A DNA stretch of 7,915 nucleotides from positions 1 to 7,915 of the forward strand of contig CALJTZ010000287.1 in assembly GCA_937975655.1 (NCBI GenBank). The letters run 5' to 3'. The notes beneath the pieces were generated by a model, which had not been told where the DNA came from, searched no databases, and saw nothing but the letters and a program-made list of their open reading frames with translations. Shown here one piece after another: positions 1 through 7,458 of the stretch. The position numbers and the translations under genes were made by a program. This DNA comes from an uncultured Synechococcus sp. (GTDB taxonomy: Bacteria > Cyanobacteriota > Cyanobacteriia > PCC-6307 > Cyanobiaceae). The first letter of the stretch is position 1. The number at the start of each line of letters is the position of its first letter.

Positions 1-8
1 CCAAGCAC
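1..8 (-). CDS. Possible 5' tip of a minus-strand gene running off the left edge
   Basis: On the minus strand a GTG codon at 8-6 lies 8 bases downstream of GAGGA (complement of 17-21). This is the only strong Shine-Dalgarno-to-start spacing seen near the left edge. It follows the stop of the 49-786 gene by about 40 bases in the same direction, as expected for the next gene of an operon. Only GTG-CTT-GG is visible, so neither product nor frame can be judged. The call rests entirely on the ribosome-binding site and could be chance. Confidence 0.25.
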
Positions 9-16
9 TTGCTTCT

Positions 17-22
17 TCCTCG
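17..22 (-). promoter_or_regulatory. Candidate Shine-Dalgarno for the left-edge gene
   Basis: The complement reads CGAGGA, matching the anti-Shine-Dalgarno core, with 8 bases to a GTG at 8-6. Most genes in the GC-rich part of this window have no such site, so its presence here is notable but not proof of a gene. Confidence 0.3.
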
Positions 23-48
23 GTGTTCGGAGCCTTTCCCTTTGGCGG

Positions 49-786
49 TTACTGCGTCTGAAAAAGTTCTGCTTCTAGCAGCATGTTGAAGTGCAGCAAT
101 TGCTCATCGCTGAGTTGCTGGCGGCTGGCGAGCTGGAAATGTTCCTCCAGGAATGCGCGGCCTTGGCTGGCATCCCACTGGAGCTTCTGCAGCATCTCGT
201 CGCACTGGGAGAGTAGATCGGTGCGGCGCAGTGGCACCGGTGCGCTGGCGGGGTCGCTTCCGGGGCTGAGCTGTTGCACCGCTTTCAGATAGGCGTTCAG
301 GTCGCCGTAGCTGGTGAGCCGTGAGCGGCTGGGGTGGCCAAAGGCCCGTTGCAGATAGGTGGATTCCTGATCGCGGCCCCAGCCCAGCTGTTGCAGCTGC
401 AGATCCAGCGCCGCCAGCTCATCGCTCCAGTCGTCAGGCGCCTGCTGTAACGCTTCGAGCAGCGGCAGTTCCGGGCTGGGAGGGGGCTCCACTGGGGCGC
501 TGGTTTCGCTCGCTTCCGCGCTGGCGCGTCGAATCACGCTGTTGCGGGCAGGCTGGGGGCTGATGGGTGCTGCTGCCGCCGCTGGAGCTGCTGATGCAGG
601 CAGTGGTGCCGCGGCTGGTGTGGCCCCCAACCGTTGCTTCAGCCTCTCGATTGCTCGGTCTTCCGCAACCTCGGCGCTCTCTGCCTCCCCCAGGGCACTG
701 CCCAGGCAGGCGCCCTGGTGCCACGCCGAGACCCGCACCACCCGCCGGCCGGCTTCTGCGTGGACGAGTCGGGCCTTCAGCTGCAT
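49..786 (-). CDS. Conserved-looking hypothetical protein with duplicated C-terminal helical motif
   Basis: A 245-residue protein that I cannot name. Residues 1-54 form a compact module with alternating hydrophobic residues, then a conserved-looking stretch around AWHQGACLGSALGEAESAEV and a helix ending RAIERLKQRLG. Residues 55-108 are an Ala/Pro/Ser-rich linker, probably disordered. Residues 120-173 and 190-241 are two copies of one motif at an exact gapless offset of 68 residues: D128/D196, L131/L199, L134/L202, W136/W204, L145/L213, F149/F217, S153-R154/S221-R222, L157/L225 and L163/L231 all coincide. No signal peptide or membrane segment is visible, so it is probably cytoplasmic. The ATG at 786 is the first plausible start; no clear Shine-Dalgarno precedes it. 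It is transcribed divergently from the TerC gene. The layout (small alpha/beta module, linker, helical repeats) would suit a nucleic-acid or protein-binding adaptor, but that is only a guess. Confidence 0.8.
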   Translation of the reverse strand: MQLKARLVHAEAGRRVVRVSAWHQGACLGSALGEAESAEVAEDRAIERLKQRLGATPAAAPLPASAAPAAAAAPISPQPARNSVIRRASAEASETSAPVEPPPSPELPLLEALQQAPDDWSDELAALDLQLQQLGWGRDQESTYLQRAFGHPSRSRLTSYGDLNAYLKAVQQLSPGSDPASAPVPLRRTDLLSQCDEMLQKLQWDASQGRAFLEEHFQLASRQQLSDEQLLHFNMLLEAELFQTQ

Positions 787-849
787 GGTGCGGTGGCCCC
801 GCGAACATGCTTCCTAGAGTGCCTGTTCCCGGCCTCCCCTGCAGATCTG
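787..849. promoter_or_regulatory. Divergent intergenic region between the hypothetical gene and the TerC gene
   Basis: These 63 bases separate two divergent start codons, so promoters for both directions should lie here or reach into the neighbouring coding ends. The only box-like element is TAGAGT at 815-820 (four of six matches to a -10), with no -35 at proper spacing. The promoter role is inferred from geometry, not from recognisable motifs. Confidence 0.3.
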
Positions 850-1611
850 ATGGAAGCCGAGTCGATTCCCTCTCTCTCTCCCCTGATCGAAGGGGCTGAT
901 CAATGGGGGGAGTTGCTGGCGCTCCTGCCCCTGCTGGTTGCGCTCGAGGCGGTGCTCTCCGCCGACAACGCCATTGCGCTCGCTGCCATCTCCCGCAGCC
1001 TGCGCACCCCTGCTCTCCAGGGCAAGGCCCTCAACTTCGGCCTGGCCCTGGCCCTGGTATTCCGGCTGGGATTGATCGCCGCCGCCAGCTGGGTTTTGGA
1101 TTTCTGGCCTCTGCAACTGGCGGCGGCGGGCTATCTGCTGTGGCTCAGCGGCAGCAATCTGCTGCCCCGCTGGTCCGGTTCCGCTTCCGAGGCGCCGCAG
1201 GGTGCGGCCCACGCCGTTCCCGAGGCTGACGCCAGCGCCCCTTCGGATCGCCCCCTGCTGGCTGTGGTGGCCACCCTGGCTGTGACCGACCTGGCCTTCT
1301 CCATCGACAGCGTTGCGGCGGCGGTGGCCGTGAGCGACAACCTGTGGCTGGTGATGGCCGGTGGTGTGATCGGCGTGATCGCCCTGCGGCTCACCTCCGC
1401 CCTGTTCATTCGTTGGCTGGCTGTGTTTCGCCACCTCGAGGCTGCCGGCTATCTGGCGGTGGGGCTGGTGGGGGCGCGCCTGGTGCTGCGGCTAGTGGCC
1501 CCCCAACTGGTGCCGCCCGAGTGGGGCTTGCTGCTGCTGGTGGCCCTGTTGTTCCTTTGGGGCTTCTCGGCGCGCAACCCGGCGGACGATCCCGCCGAGA
1601 TCAATCCCTGA
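850..1611 (+). CDS. TerC-family integral membrane protein (putative metal-ion exporter)
   Basis: A 253-residue polytopic membrane protein. The family signature is present twice: E33 with LSADN (residues 36-40) in the first helix, and TDLAFSIDSV (146-155) with D147 and D153 after a soluble loop. In TerC-family proteins these acidic residues lie in membrane helices and are thought to bind a divalent cation; characterised bacterial members export manganese. Hydrophobic segments lie at about 22-46, 62-83, 88-104, 136-158, 163-180 and 200-245, with a hydrophilic Ala/Pro/Glu loop at 109-134. The ATG at 850 was chosen because the frame upstream of it overlaps the divergent gene and is not hydrophobic; this start places the first helix close to the N-terminus, as usual for the family. 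No Shine-Dalgarno is seen. The family call is firm; the transported ion is inferred from relatives. It is the first of four plus-strand genes. Confidence 0.9.
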   Translation: MEAESIPSLSPLIEGADQWGELLALLPLLVALEAVLSADNAIALAAISRSLRTPALQGKALNFGLALALVFRLGLIAAASWVLDFWPLQLAAAGYLLWLSGSNLLPRWSGSASEAPQGAAHAVPEADASAPSDRPLLAVVATLAVTDLAFSIDSVAAAVAVSDNLWLVMAGGVIGVIALRLTSALFIRWLAVFRHLEAAGYLAVGLVGARLVLRLVAPQLVPPEWGLLLLVALLFLWGFSARNPADDPAEINP

Positions 1612-1628
1612 CTTGAGTTTCTCCCTTG

Positions 1629-1967
1629 ATGCGCGTTGAGTTGCGACAAGCCGGCAGCAACCAATTGCTGGAGTTTCTGGATCTCGAGGACATCCCCCAT
1701 CCGGGCCGTTGGCTGGAACTGGAGGACCGCAGCTTCCTGGTGCTTCAGCGGCACCACCGTTACCAACTACGAGCCGGCCGTTATGAGCTCGCGGCCATCG
1801 CCCTGCAGGTGAAACCCCAGAAACGGCCTGCGGATGCCCGCTGGTGGGAGGGGCGCTGGGTGATCGGCGATCCCAGCTGTCGCTTCAATGCTCGTACCCC
1901 ACTGCTGCGCTGTGCGGTGCTGCCGGATGGACCCTGTGAGCGCTGCGCCCACTTCAGACCTGACTGA
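1629..1967 (+). CDS. DUF6464-type small cyanobacterial protein with four cysteines
   Basis: A 112-residue protein resembling, from memory, a cyanobacterial family of unknown function (DUF6464). Typical features are the early PGRWLELEDRSFLVLQRHHR segment, RYQLRAGRYEL, then GRWVIGDPSCRFNAR and a Cys-rich end. C84, C95, C103 and C106 give a CX10CX7CX2C spacing that could hold a zinc ion or an iron-sulfur cluster; no function has been assigned as far as I know. There is no signal peptide or membrane helix. A TTG at 1626 directly precedes the ATG at 1629; ATG was preferred. The gene lies 17 bases after the TerC stop and 4 bases before the ATG of the next gene, so co-transcription is likely. Confidence 0.82.
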   Translation: MRVELRQAGSNQLLEFLDLEDIPHPGRWLELEDRSFLVLQRHHRYQLRAGRYELAAIALQVKPQKRPADARWWEGRWVIGDPSCRFNARTPLLRCAVLPDGPCERCAHFRPD

Positions 1968-1971
1968 TCCC

Positions 1972-2628
1972 ATGGAGACTTGGTGCGAGGGGCAACTGGT
2001 GGCCGGCCACGGCGTTGCCTCGGGACGGTCGCTTGAGAGTCCCTATCCCGCCGGCACGATCAGCCTGCAGGCCCCCTTCTTCGAGCAGCTGGGCCTCGAC
2101 CTAGATGGCTTCCAGCTGGGCACCCTCAACCTCGACTTCAGCCCAGGCGAGTGGCGGTTGCGCGATCCCGACCACTGCTTCTTCCAACTGCGCTGGACCG
2201 ATCGGCATCCACCGGAAACCTTCTCCTTCTGGCGTTGTCGCCTGCGCCGCTGTTCTCAGGCGTCCGGCCAAGCTGTGGATGGCCTGGTGTACTACCCCCA
2301 CCCCGATACCAAGCAGGCTCACCACCAGAGCCCTTCGCTGCTGGAGGTGTTGGCACCGCCCCTGGGGCCCGTTGCTACGGCCGATCGGTTCGCCCTGGCG
2401 TTCGATCCACGCCGCTGCCGGCTGATCCAGCCGGCACGCCTACGGGCGCGGCTGTTGGAGTTCTTGAAGTTCCGGGTGCTTGCCGCCCAGGACAGCTTCT
2501 TTGACGGCAGCGATCTGCCGGCATTCCGGGCCTGGTTGCAGGTCTATTGGCGCGAGGCCTGCGACCTCGCCGATGGCGACCTGGAGCGCACCCTGGAGCA
2601 GGCGCGCCGTCTCTACACCGAGGGCTGA
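1972..2628 (+). CDS. RibK-like (DUF120, CTP-dependent riboflavin kinase-like) protein of unknown substrate
   Basis: A 218-residue soluble protein. Compared from memory with the Methanocaldococcus riboflavin kinase RibK, the motifs fall in the same order: GQLVAGHG at 7-14 (RibK GEVVSGLG), GTLNL at 50-54 with T51 and N53 matching the RibK Thr and Asn that bind nucleotide and magnesium, VDGLVYYP at 102-109 (RibK IDGAIVVP), a His near 117-118, and LEVLAP at 124-129 (RibK IEIIAP). Residues 150-218 form an extra helical, charged tail absent from the 136-residue archaeal enzyme. Archaeal RibK makes FMN from riboflavin and CTP; whether this protein does so is unknown, because cyanobacteria normally have RibF. 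The start is uncertain: ATG 1972 is 4 bases after the previous stop; ATG 1927, in frame, would add 15 residues and overlap that gene. No Shine-Dalgarno precedes either. A strictly annotated label would be conserved hypothetical protein. Confidence 0.6.
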   Translation: METWCEGQLVAGHGVASGRSLESPYPAGTISLQAPFFEQLGLDLDGFQLGTLNLDFSPGEWRLRDPDHCFFQLRWTDRHPPETFSFWRCRLRRCSQASGQAVDGLVYYPHPDTKQAHHQSPSLLEVLAPPLGPVATADRFALAFDPRRCRLIQPARLRARLLEFLKFRVLAAQDSFFDGSDLPAFRAWLQVYWREACDLADGDLERTLEQARRLYTEG

Positions 2629-2777
2629 GGCGCGGGCGGGCCCTAGGGTGAAGCCATCCCCTGTGATGAGCTCCGATTTCCCTGTCATCCAACCCAGCTC
2701 CGGGTCAGGAGCAGCGTTCGCGGCCCCGGCGCATTGTCCGTGCCGCTGCATCGGAGCCCCTCCATGCCCCGGCTGTC

Positions 2778-4055
2778 GTGGCCGTGTCTGATGAGGAGCT
2801 CAACCAATCGGCATTTGCGGCCCTGGGCTTGGGACGGCCGATCGTGCAGGCGGTGCTCGAGAAGGGATACACCACCCCTTCGCCGATCCAGCAGCAATGC
2901 ATCCCCGCTGTGTTGGCGGGTCACGATGTGATGGCTGCTGCCCAGACCGGCACCGGTAAGACCGCCGGCTTCACCCTGCCGATGCTGGAGCGGTTGCGCC
3001 ATGGCCCGCACGCCCGCAACAACCTGGTGCGGGCCCTCGTGCTCACACCCACCCGCGAGCTGGCTGCCCAGGTAGGCGAGAACGTAGCGGCCTATTCACG
3101 CCACTTGGATCTGCGCTCTGATGTGGTGTTCGGTGGTGTGAAGATCAACCCGCAGATGATGCGCCTGCGGCGCGGCACCGACGTGCTCGTGGCGACGCCC
3201 GGTCGCTTGATGGATCTGGCCCAGCAGAATGCCGTGAAGCTCGATCGGGTGGAAATCCTGGTGCTGGATGAAGCCGATCGCATGCTCGATATGGGCTTCA
3301 TCCGCGATATCCAGAAGATCCTGGCCCTGCTCCCCCCCAAGCGTCAGAACCTGCTGTTCTCCGCCACCTTTGAGGCCTCGATCAAGAAGCTGGCCACAGG
3401 TCTGCTCCACAATCCGGTGCAGCTGCAGGCCACCCCCGAGAACCGCACCGCCACCACCGTGGAGCATGTGCTCCATCCCTGCGACATGGCCCGGAAGCCC
3501 GATCTGCTCAGCCACCTGATCCGGAGCAACGACTGGCAGCAGGTGCTGGTGTTCTCCCGCACCAAGCACGGCGCCAACCGCATCGCCGAGCGGCTCACCA
3601 AGGAGGGGATGGAGGCCGCTGCCATTCATGGCAATAAGAGCCAGGGAGCCCGTACTCGGGCCCTGGCCGGGTTCAAGAGCGGCGAGGTGCGGGTGTTGGT
3701 GGCCACCGACATCGCGGCGCGGGGGATCGACATCCACCAGCTGCCCCACGTGGTGAACCTGGACCTTCCCAATCAGGCTGAGGACTACGTCCATCGCATC
3801 GGTCGTACTGGCCGCGCAGGCCACAGCGGTCATGCGGTGTCTCTTGTGGCTGCTGAGGAGCATGAGTTGTTGCGGGCTATCGAGCGGATGATCGGCAACC
3901 CTCTACCCAAGCAAGCCGTACCAGGCTTTGAGCCCACGATTCACTCAGCCCCTCCCCTCGACCTCAGTGGCGGACGAGGACGCGGTGGACGTAGCGGCGA
4001 TCGTCGTTCGCCTGGTCGTAGCCCAAGGCCCTTAGGGCGTAGCCGCCCCCGCTAG
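2778..4055 (+). CDS. rhlE: DEAD-box ATP-dependent RNA helicase, RhlE type
   Basis: A 425-residue helicase with every core motif: Q motif with F13 and Q38, Walker A AQTGTGKT at 55-62, PTRELA at 91-96, GG at 119-120, TPGR at 140-143, DEAD at 164-167, SAT at 195-197, VLVFSRTKHGA at 256-266, ATDIAARGID at 309-318 and HRIGRTGRAG at 339-348. The AAIHGNKSQGARTRAL block is typical of RhlE. The family unwinds RNA duplexes in ribosome assembly, mRNA decay and cold adaptation. After about residue 393 the protein becomes a disordered, basic tail rich in Arg, Gly, Ser and Pro, a common RNA-binding extension. The start is unsettled: GTG 2778 is used here, GTG 2784 is equally possible, and the frame stays open back to 2670 but has no ATG or Shine-Dalgarno in good position. 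The 149-base gap before it suggests its own promoter. RhlE versus a neighbouring DEAD-box subfamily is the only doubt. Confidence 0.93.
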   Translation: MAVSDEELNQSAFAALGLGRPIVQAVLEKGYTTPSPIQQQCIPAVLAGHDVMAAAQTGTGKTAGFTLPMLERLRHGPHARNNLVRALVLTPTRELAAQVGENVAAYSRHLDLRSDVVFGGVKINPQMMRLRRGTDVLVATPGRLMDLAQQNAVKLDRVEILVLDEADRMLDMGFIRDIQKILALLPPKRQNLLFSATFEASIKKLATGLLHNPVQLQATPENRTATTVEHVLHPCDMARKPDLLSHLIRSNDWQQVLVFSRTKHGANRIAERLTKEGMEAAAIHGNKSQGARTRALAGFKSGEVRVLVATDIAARGIDIHQLPHVVNLDLPNQAEDYVHRIGRTGRAGHSGHAVSLVAAEEHELLRAIERMIGNPLPKQAVPGFEPTIHSAPPLDLSGGRGRGGRSGDRRSPGRSPRPLGRSRPR

Positions 4056-4059
4056 CAGT

Positions 4060-4071
4060 CCCCGCATGGGG
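4060..4071. terminator. Weak hairpin between convergent genes, possible bidirectional terminator
   Basis: CCCC-GCAT-GGGG lies 5 bases after the helicase stop and about 30 bases past the oxidase stop on the other strand. Its place in a 46-base convergent gap fits a shared terminator, but the stem is only 4 bp with a mismatch outside it and no T-run follows on either side. Another short palindrome, GCCCTTAGGGC at 4028-4038, lies inside the helicase end. Confidence 0.25.
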
Positions 4072-4101
4072 CTTGTGCAGAGCAAGGGCGGCCGGCAATG
4101 T

Positions 4102-7100
4102 TCACCCCAGAGATGTGGGGTTCCAGCGGTAGACTGTACTGTCGAACAGCATGTTGTCTCCTGACTGGAGGCTTGTCTCTGGGAGATAGAGAAGATCCTG
4201 GCGACCAGACCTTGTCGAAGCCAGGATTGTTGCCTCGCCACGGAGACCTGTCGGCAAGTCAATATATTGAGCCTGAAGGTCAACATATCGATTGGTTGTA
4301 TTGTAGCCACTGGTGTACATGACACTCATCGGTATCGTGGCACTAAGCCCCGACAACCCATGACTGCCATGATTCTGATGATCTTCGACGTCTGTGGAAT
4401 GGTTATCACCAAGGTAGAGGAAGTTTCGAATGCTTGGGTTGGCGGAATCACCAGCGACCCCCACCGCCAATGTGGTGATATTGGCTGATGGTGTCTGATG
4501 AACCTGATTGGCTTGAAAGCCTCGCGGTAGAGCGTAACTGGCTGCCACGTCGACGGAACCTGTGTAGTTCTCGCCGTAAGGCTTGAACGGCTCTTCAAAC
4601 AGAGCCGCCTTGCGGGCGACACTTCGCCCTGTCAACAGATCCCCCTTTGATTTCTGTAGTTGCTCGAACAAGCTGAGTCCGCTGAACACTTCGACACGGC
4701 CGCTGCCACCTTTGCCTTGGCCGGTGACGATATCGCTGTAACCATCGGCGTTGATGTCACCAACGGCAAGATTGATCGCTGTTCTCTCTTTGCTTTCTGA
4801 GAAGGGATTCAAGCGTGCAATTAGTTTCTGATTCTTACCGCTAAAGATTTCAATCACTCCATCGACACCCCTGCCACCCAGTGAAGCCACGATGTCGGCA
4901 AAGCCATCTCCATTGATGTCACCAATGGCTAGATCTGTTGTTGCACCAATTGGAGGGTTGCTCTTTCTGAATGGATCGATGGTCCACAGCGGATCATCCG
5001 AAACATTGCGCTCTTTGGTCCAGTCTTTTTTTAACGCTGCTCCATCATAGATATGAATTGAAAAGCGATCCCCAGGTGAAGTGAGTGATTTCTGGAGGGT
5101 GGCTACATCTGCAACGTTATCGGTAACATTAACGGTGTTACCGTTGCGACCGGACTGAAACTTGCTTGGGTCAGCATTGATGTCACCAGAGCTGACATTG
5201 ATGCCGCCCCCACCGCTTCTACCACCATCAGCGTAGGGATTCCATTCGAGAGCTTCATTAATGCCCGATGCCATACTGATCTGAATGTTGTTCTGTCCCG
5301 GATTCGCCCCTGAAACAAGCCATGACGAATCTGTGTTCAGGATCGTCTGAACTGCCACCATCATTCCTGCATCTTCATGGAACAATAGATGGCAATGATC
5401 AACGAACAGTCCCGGAAAGTCCCTAAACTCCAGAAGGAGATCAGCCTCAAATGGCTTGTCTGCAGTGCCACTGGAACCAGGTGTTCCATAGGGATTCTCG
5501 GTGGTTGCAGTGCCCTCGATATAACGTGGGCCGAGCAATAAGGTATCGAGATACGTGCTAAAGAAGGCATCTCCTCCCTGATTTAGGGTTGGGTCGGCAG
5601 AGATCTTTAGTCCATTGATGCTTTCAATCAAGAAGTCGTTGGTGTGGATATGGAACGGATGTGATTGACCGACAACGTTATAGGTTTGGCTCCCACTGAG
5701 ATTTGTGGTGACTCGGCCTGCTGAACGGTTATTGACATTCCATCGCTCGACAGTATCGAGCATTGTTGTTGTGAGTGTGGGTTGCTTGTCTGGGGCATGG
5801 GACCAGTACTGGTTGTTGATTGTCCATGTGGTTTCCCATGTCTCAGGGTTATTAAAGCTTGCACCGGCTGGGATCGCACCTGTAAGCCAATCGAATGTTC
5901 GCTCTTTGTCCACACCATTCTTGCTAACATCAGCACGTAAGTCTTTGCTTTTGGCATATTGCCTGTATAGTGACTTCCAAGGTTTGGGCTGCGGCGGAAC
6001 GGAGGCGATTGAAGACCCACTTACCTGGACTGTTGCAAGAACCTGCGAAGGGGCGATCTGAAAACCGTCGTTGAATCCTAAGTAATTCGAGCCATTACCC
6101 TGCGATACATTACTAAGCGTCGGAGCGATATCACCGAGGACTTCATTCGTCCCATTTGAAATGAAAAAGTACTCACCAGGCTTGCTGAATGCATGCTGAA
6201 CGCCAACACGCCCTCCTGGCATCAAGAGTGGCAGTTGATCGATCTTTTCAGGTGATACCCAATGGGAAAGATCGGCGTCTGTACCAAGAATATTAGTGCT
6301 TTCTAATGTCAGGCTACCGCTCTCATCGCGCCGAATCAACTGAATGATATGCGTTGAGTTGAGCGACATGTTTTCGAAGAGGAATGTTGCCCATTGACCT
6401 GTTTCTACTTCTAAAGTTGGATTGTAGTAGCCATTCGCTGTATGAATCACGTTCTCGTTGGGCATTAAGCCCACAGCATCGCCATATGTGAGGGGGTCTT
6501 GAGGGTTATACTTCTGTACTGGGTAATAGTTATTACCATTAAAACGAGCAGGAGAATACTTGTAATACTCGCCTTCGCTATCGTTAAATTTCTGAGGTGG
6601 TGTGCCGATTGCCCAGCTCTCCCCAGAAGGATCTTGATTCAGTGGATCTGTTGGTGAAGACTGCCGTTCTTGCTGTGCGAGTGCCCAGCTCTGCAAATTG
6701 AGTAGGAAGATGCTTTCATTGGTGGGGTCGTAAGTGTTAGCAGCCTCCGAGGATTCAGGCAGGATCACCAGTGGCAGGGCTAATCCCTTGGCGATCGACA
6801 GTGATGTAGCGCCGTGATAGTGAGGATGTGACCAGTTGAGACCACTCATGTGGTCTTTAGGGAGTTTCCACGATACGTTCCAGCTTTTCCCTGGTTTTAG
6901 TGACAGCAGAACATTATCGCTGTTCCCACCAGGTGACACATGTAGGCCGTGACCGTGCAGGTTGGTGTTGTAGGCGTGATCATTGCTATCGATGATCTCA
7001 GCTTGAACCTTAAGATCGTTAATCAGCTTAATATTAATATTGTCGCCAGGATTGGCGACAAGTAATGGACCGGGGGTCTGTTTATTGTATTTCCAAAATG

Positions 7101-7458
7101 AGGTGTCATAGACGCTGTCAAACCTGCCCCCATCCTTGTTGGCCATCACTCGACCGAGGCCCTGAATCGTTTGACGATCCAGCGTTGACATCTTCAGAGT
7201 GACATTGAGACTTTTACTTGGCCCCCAGCTTGAATAGTAGCTTCCTTCAGTTGATGTCTTAGAGTACTTACCCTTGAGGTGGTTTTGATTGCCACGTTGC
7301 CATTGGCTCCAGCTGTCATCCATGCTGAGCCGAACATTCTCATTAGGCAGCACATTCAGGTATTCATTCGAGTCAAATCCAGCGCTCCATGCCGCCAGAT
7401 TGCTCGAACCAATGGTTTTTGCACTGCGCAGTGCGTCGTAGGTGCCGGGTGTGGCCAT
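4102..7458 (-). CDS. Large multicopper oxidase with FG-GAP-like repeats and no signal peptide
   Basis: An 1118-residue three-cupredoxin oxidase of the laccase/CueO/CotA group. Residues 1-110 are unrecognised. Domain 1 starts near YNKQTPGPLL (124-133) and carries HGHGLH (168-173) and HPHYHG (211-216). Domain 2 spans about 250-480, with an Asn/Pro/Tyr-rich insertion near 262-330. Domain 3 holds HPFHIH (600-605) and HCHLLFHEDAGMM (688-700), giving C689 and probable axial M699. Together these supply the type 1 and trinuclear copper ligands, so activity is expected: four-electron reduction of oxygen while oxidising a phenol or a metal such as Mn(II), Fe(II) or Cu(I). Two FG-GAP-like repeats follow, with DINGDGFAD (847-855) and DINADGYSD (901-909), which normally bind calcium in secreted proteins. 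A His cluster lies at 1020-1033. No Sec or Tat signal is visible, and the frame closes 13 codons upstream of the ATG; type I or another non-Sec export is the best guess. Base composition is far lower in GC than in the other genes. Confidence 0.9.
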   Translation of the reverse strand: MATPGTYDALRSAKTIGSSNLAAWSAGFDSNEYLNVLPNENVRLSMDDSWSQWQRGNQNHLKGKYSKTSTEGSYYSSWGPSKSLNVTLKMSTLDRQTIQGLGRVMANKDGGRFDSVYDTSFWKYNKQTPGPLLVANPGDNINIKLINDLKVQAEIIDSNDHAYNTNLHGHGLHVSPGGNSDNVLLSLKPGKSWNVSWKLPKDHMSGLNWSHPHYHGATSLSIAKGLALPLVILPESSEAANTYDPTNESIFLLNLQSWALAQQERQSSPTDPLNQDPSGESWAIGTPPQKFNDSEGEYYKYSPARFNGNNYYPVQKYNPQDPLTYGDAVGLMPNENVIHTANGYYNPTLEVETGQWATFLFENMSLNSTHIIQLIRRDESGSLTLESTNILGTDADLSHWVSPEKIDQLPLLMPGGRVGVQHAFSKPGEYFFISNGTNEVLGDIAPTLSNVSQGNGSNYLGFNDGFQIAPSQVLATVQVSGSSIASVPPQPKPWKSLYRQYAKSKDLRADVSKNGVDKERTFDWLTGAIPAGASFNNPETWETTWTINNQYWSHAPDKQPTLTTTMLDTVERWNVNNRSAGRVTTNLSGSQTYNVVGQSHPFHIHTNDFLIESINGLKISADPTLNQGGDAFFSTYLDTLLLGPRYIEGTATTENPYGTPGSSGTADKPFEADLLLEFRDFPGLFVDHCHLLFHEDAGMMVAVQTILNTDSSWLVSGANPGQNNIQISMASGINEALEWNPYADGGRSGGGGINVSSGDINADPSKFQSGRNGNTVNVTDNVADVATLQKSLTSPGDRFSIHIYDGAALKKDWTKERNVSDDPLWTIDPFRKSNPPIGATTDLAIGDINGDGFADIVASLGGRGVDGVIEIFSGKNQKLIARLNPFSESKERTAINLAVGDINADGYSDIVTGQGKGGSGRVEVFSGLSLFEQLQKSKGDLLTGRSVARKAALFEEPFKPYGENYTGSVDVAASYALPRGFQANQVHQTPSANITTLAVGVAGDSANPSIRNFLYLGDNHSTDVEDHQNHGSHGLSGLSATIPMSVMYTSGYNTTNRYVDLQAQYIDLPTGLRGEATILASTRSGRQDLLYLPETSLQSGDNMLFDSTVYRWNPTSLG

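Noticed and set aside
634..849. Upstream in-frame extension of the TerC gene
   Set aside because: It overlaps the divergent hypothetical gene, has no membrane or conserved character, and ATG 850 gives the usual TerC-family N-terminus.
2666..2791. Small plus-strand frame beginning ATG 2666, before and overlapping the helicase start
   Set aside because: No Shine-Dalgarno, a Cys/Pro/Gly-rich composition with no recognisable pattern, and overlap with the helicase start make it look like chance.
3096..3863. Long minus-strand open frame opposite the helicase
   Set aside because: It is a shadow of a highly conserved coding region in GC-rich DNA; the helicase on the other strand has every motif.
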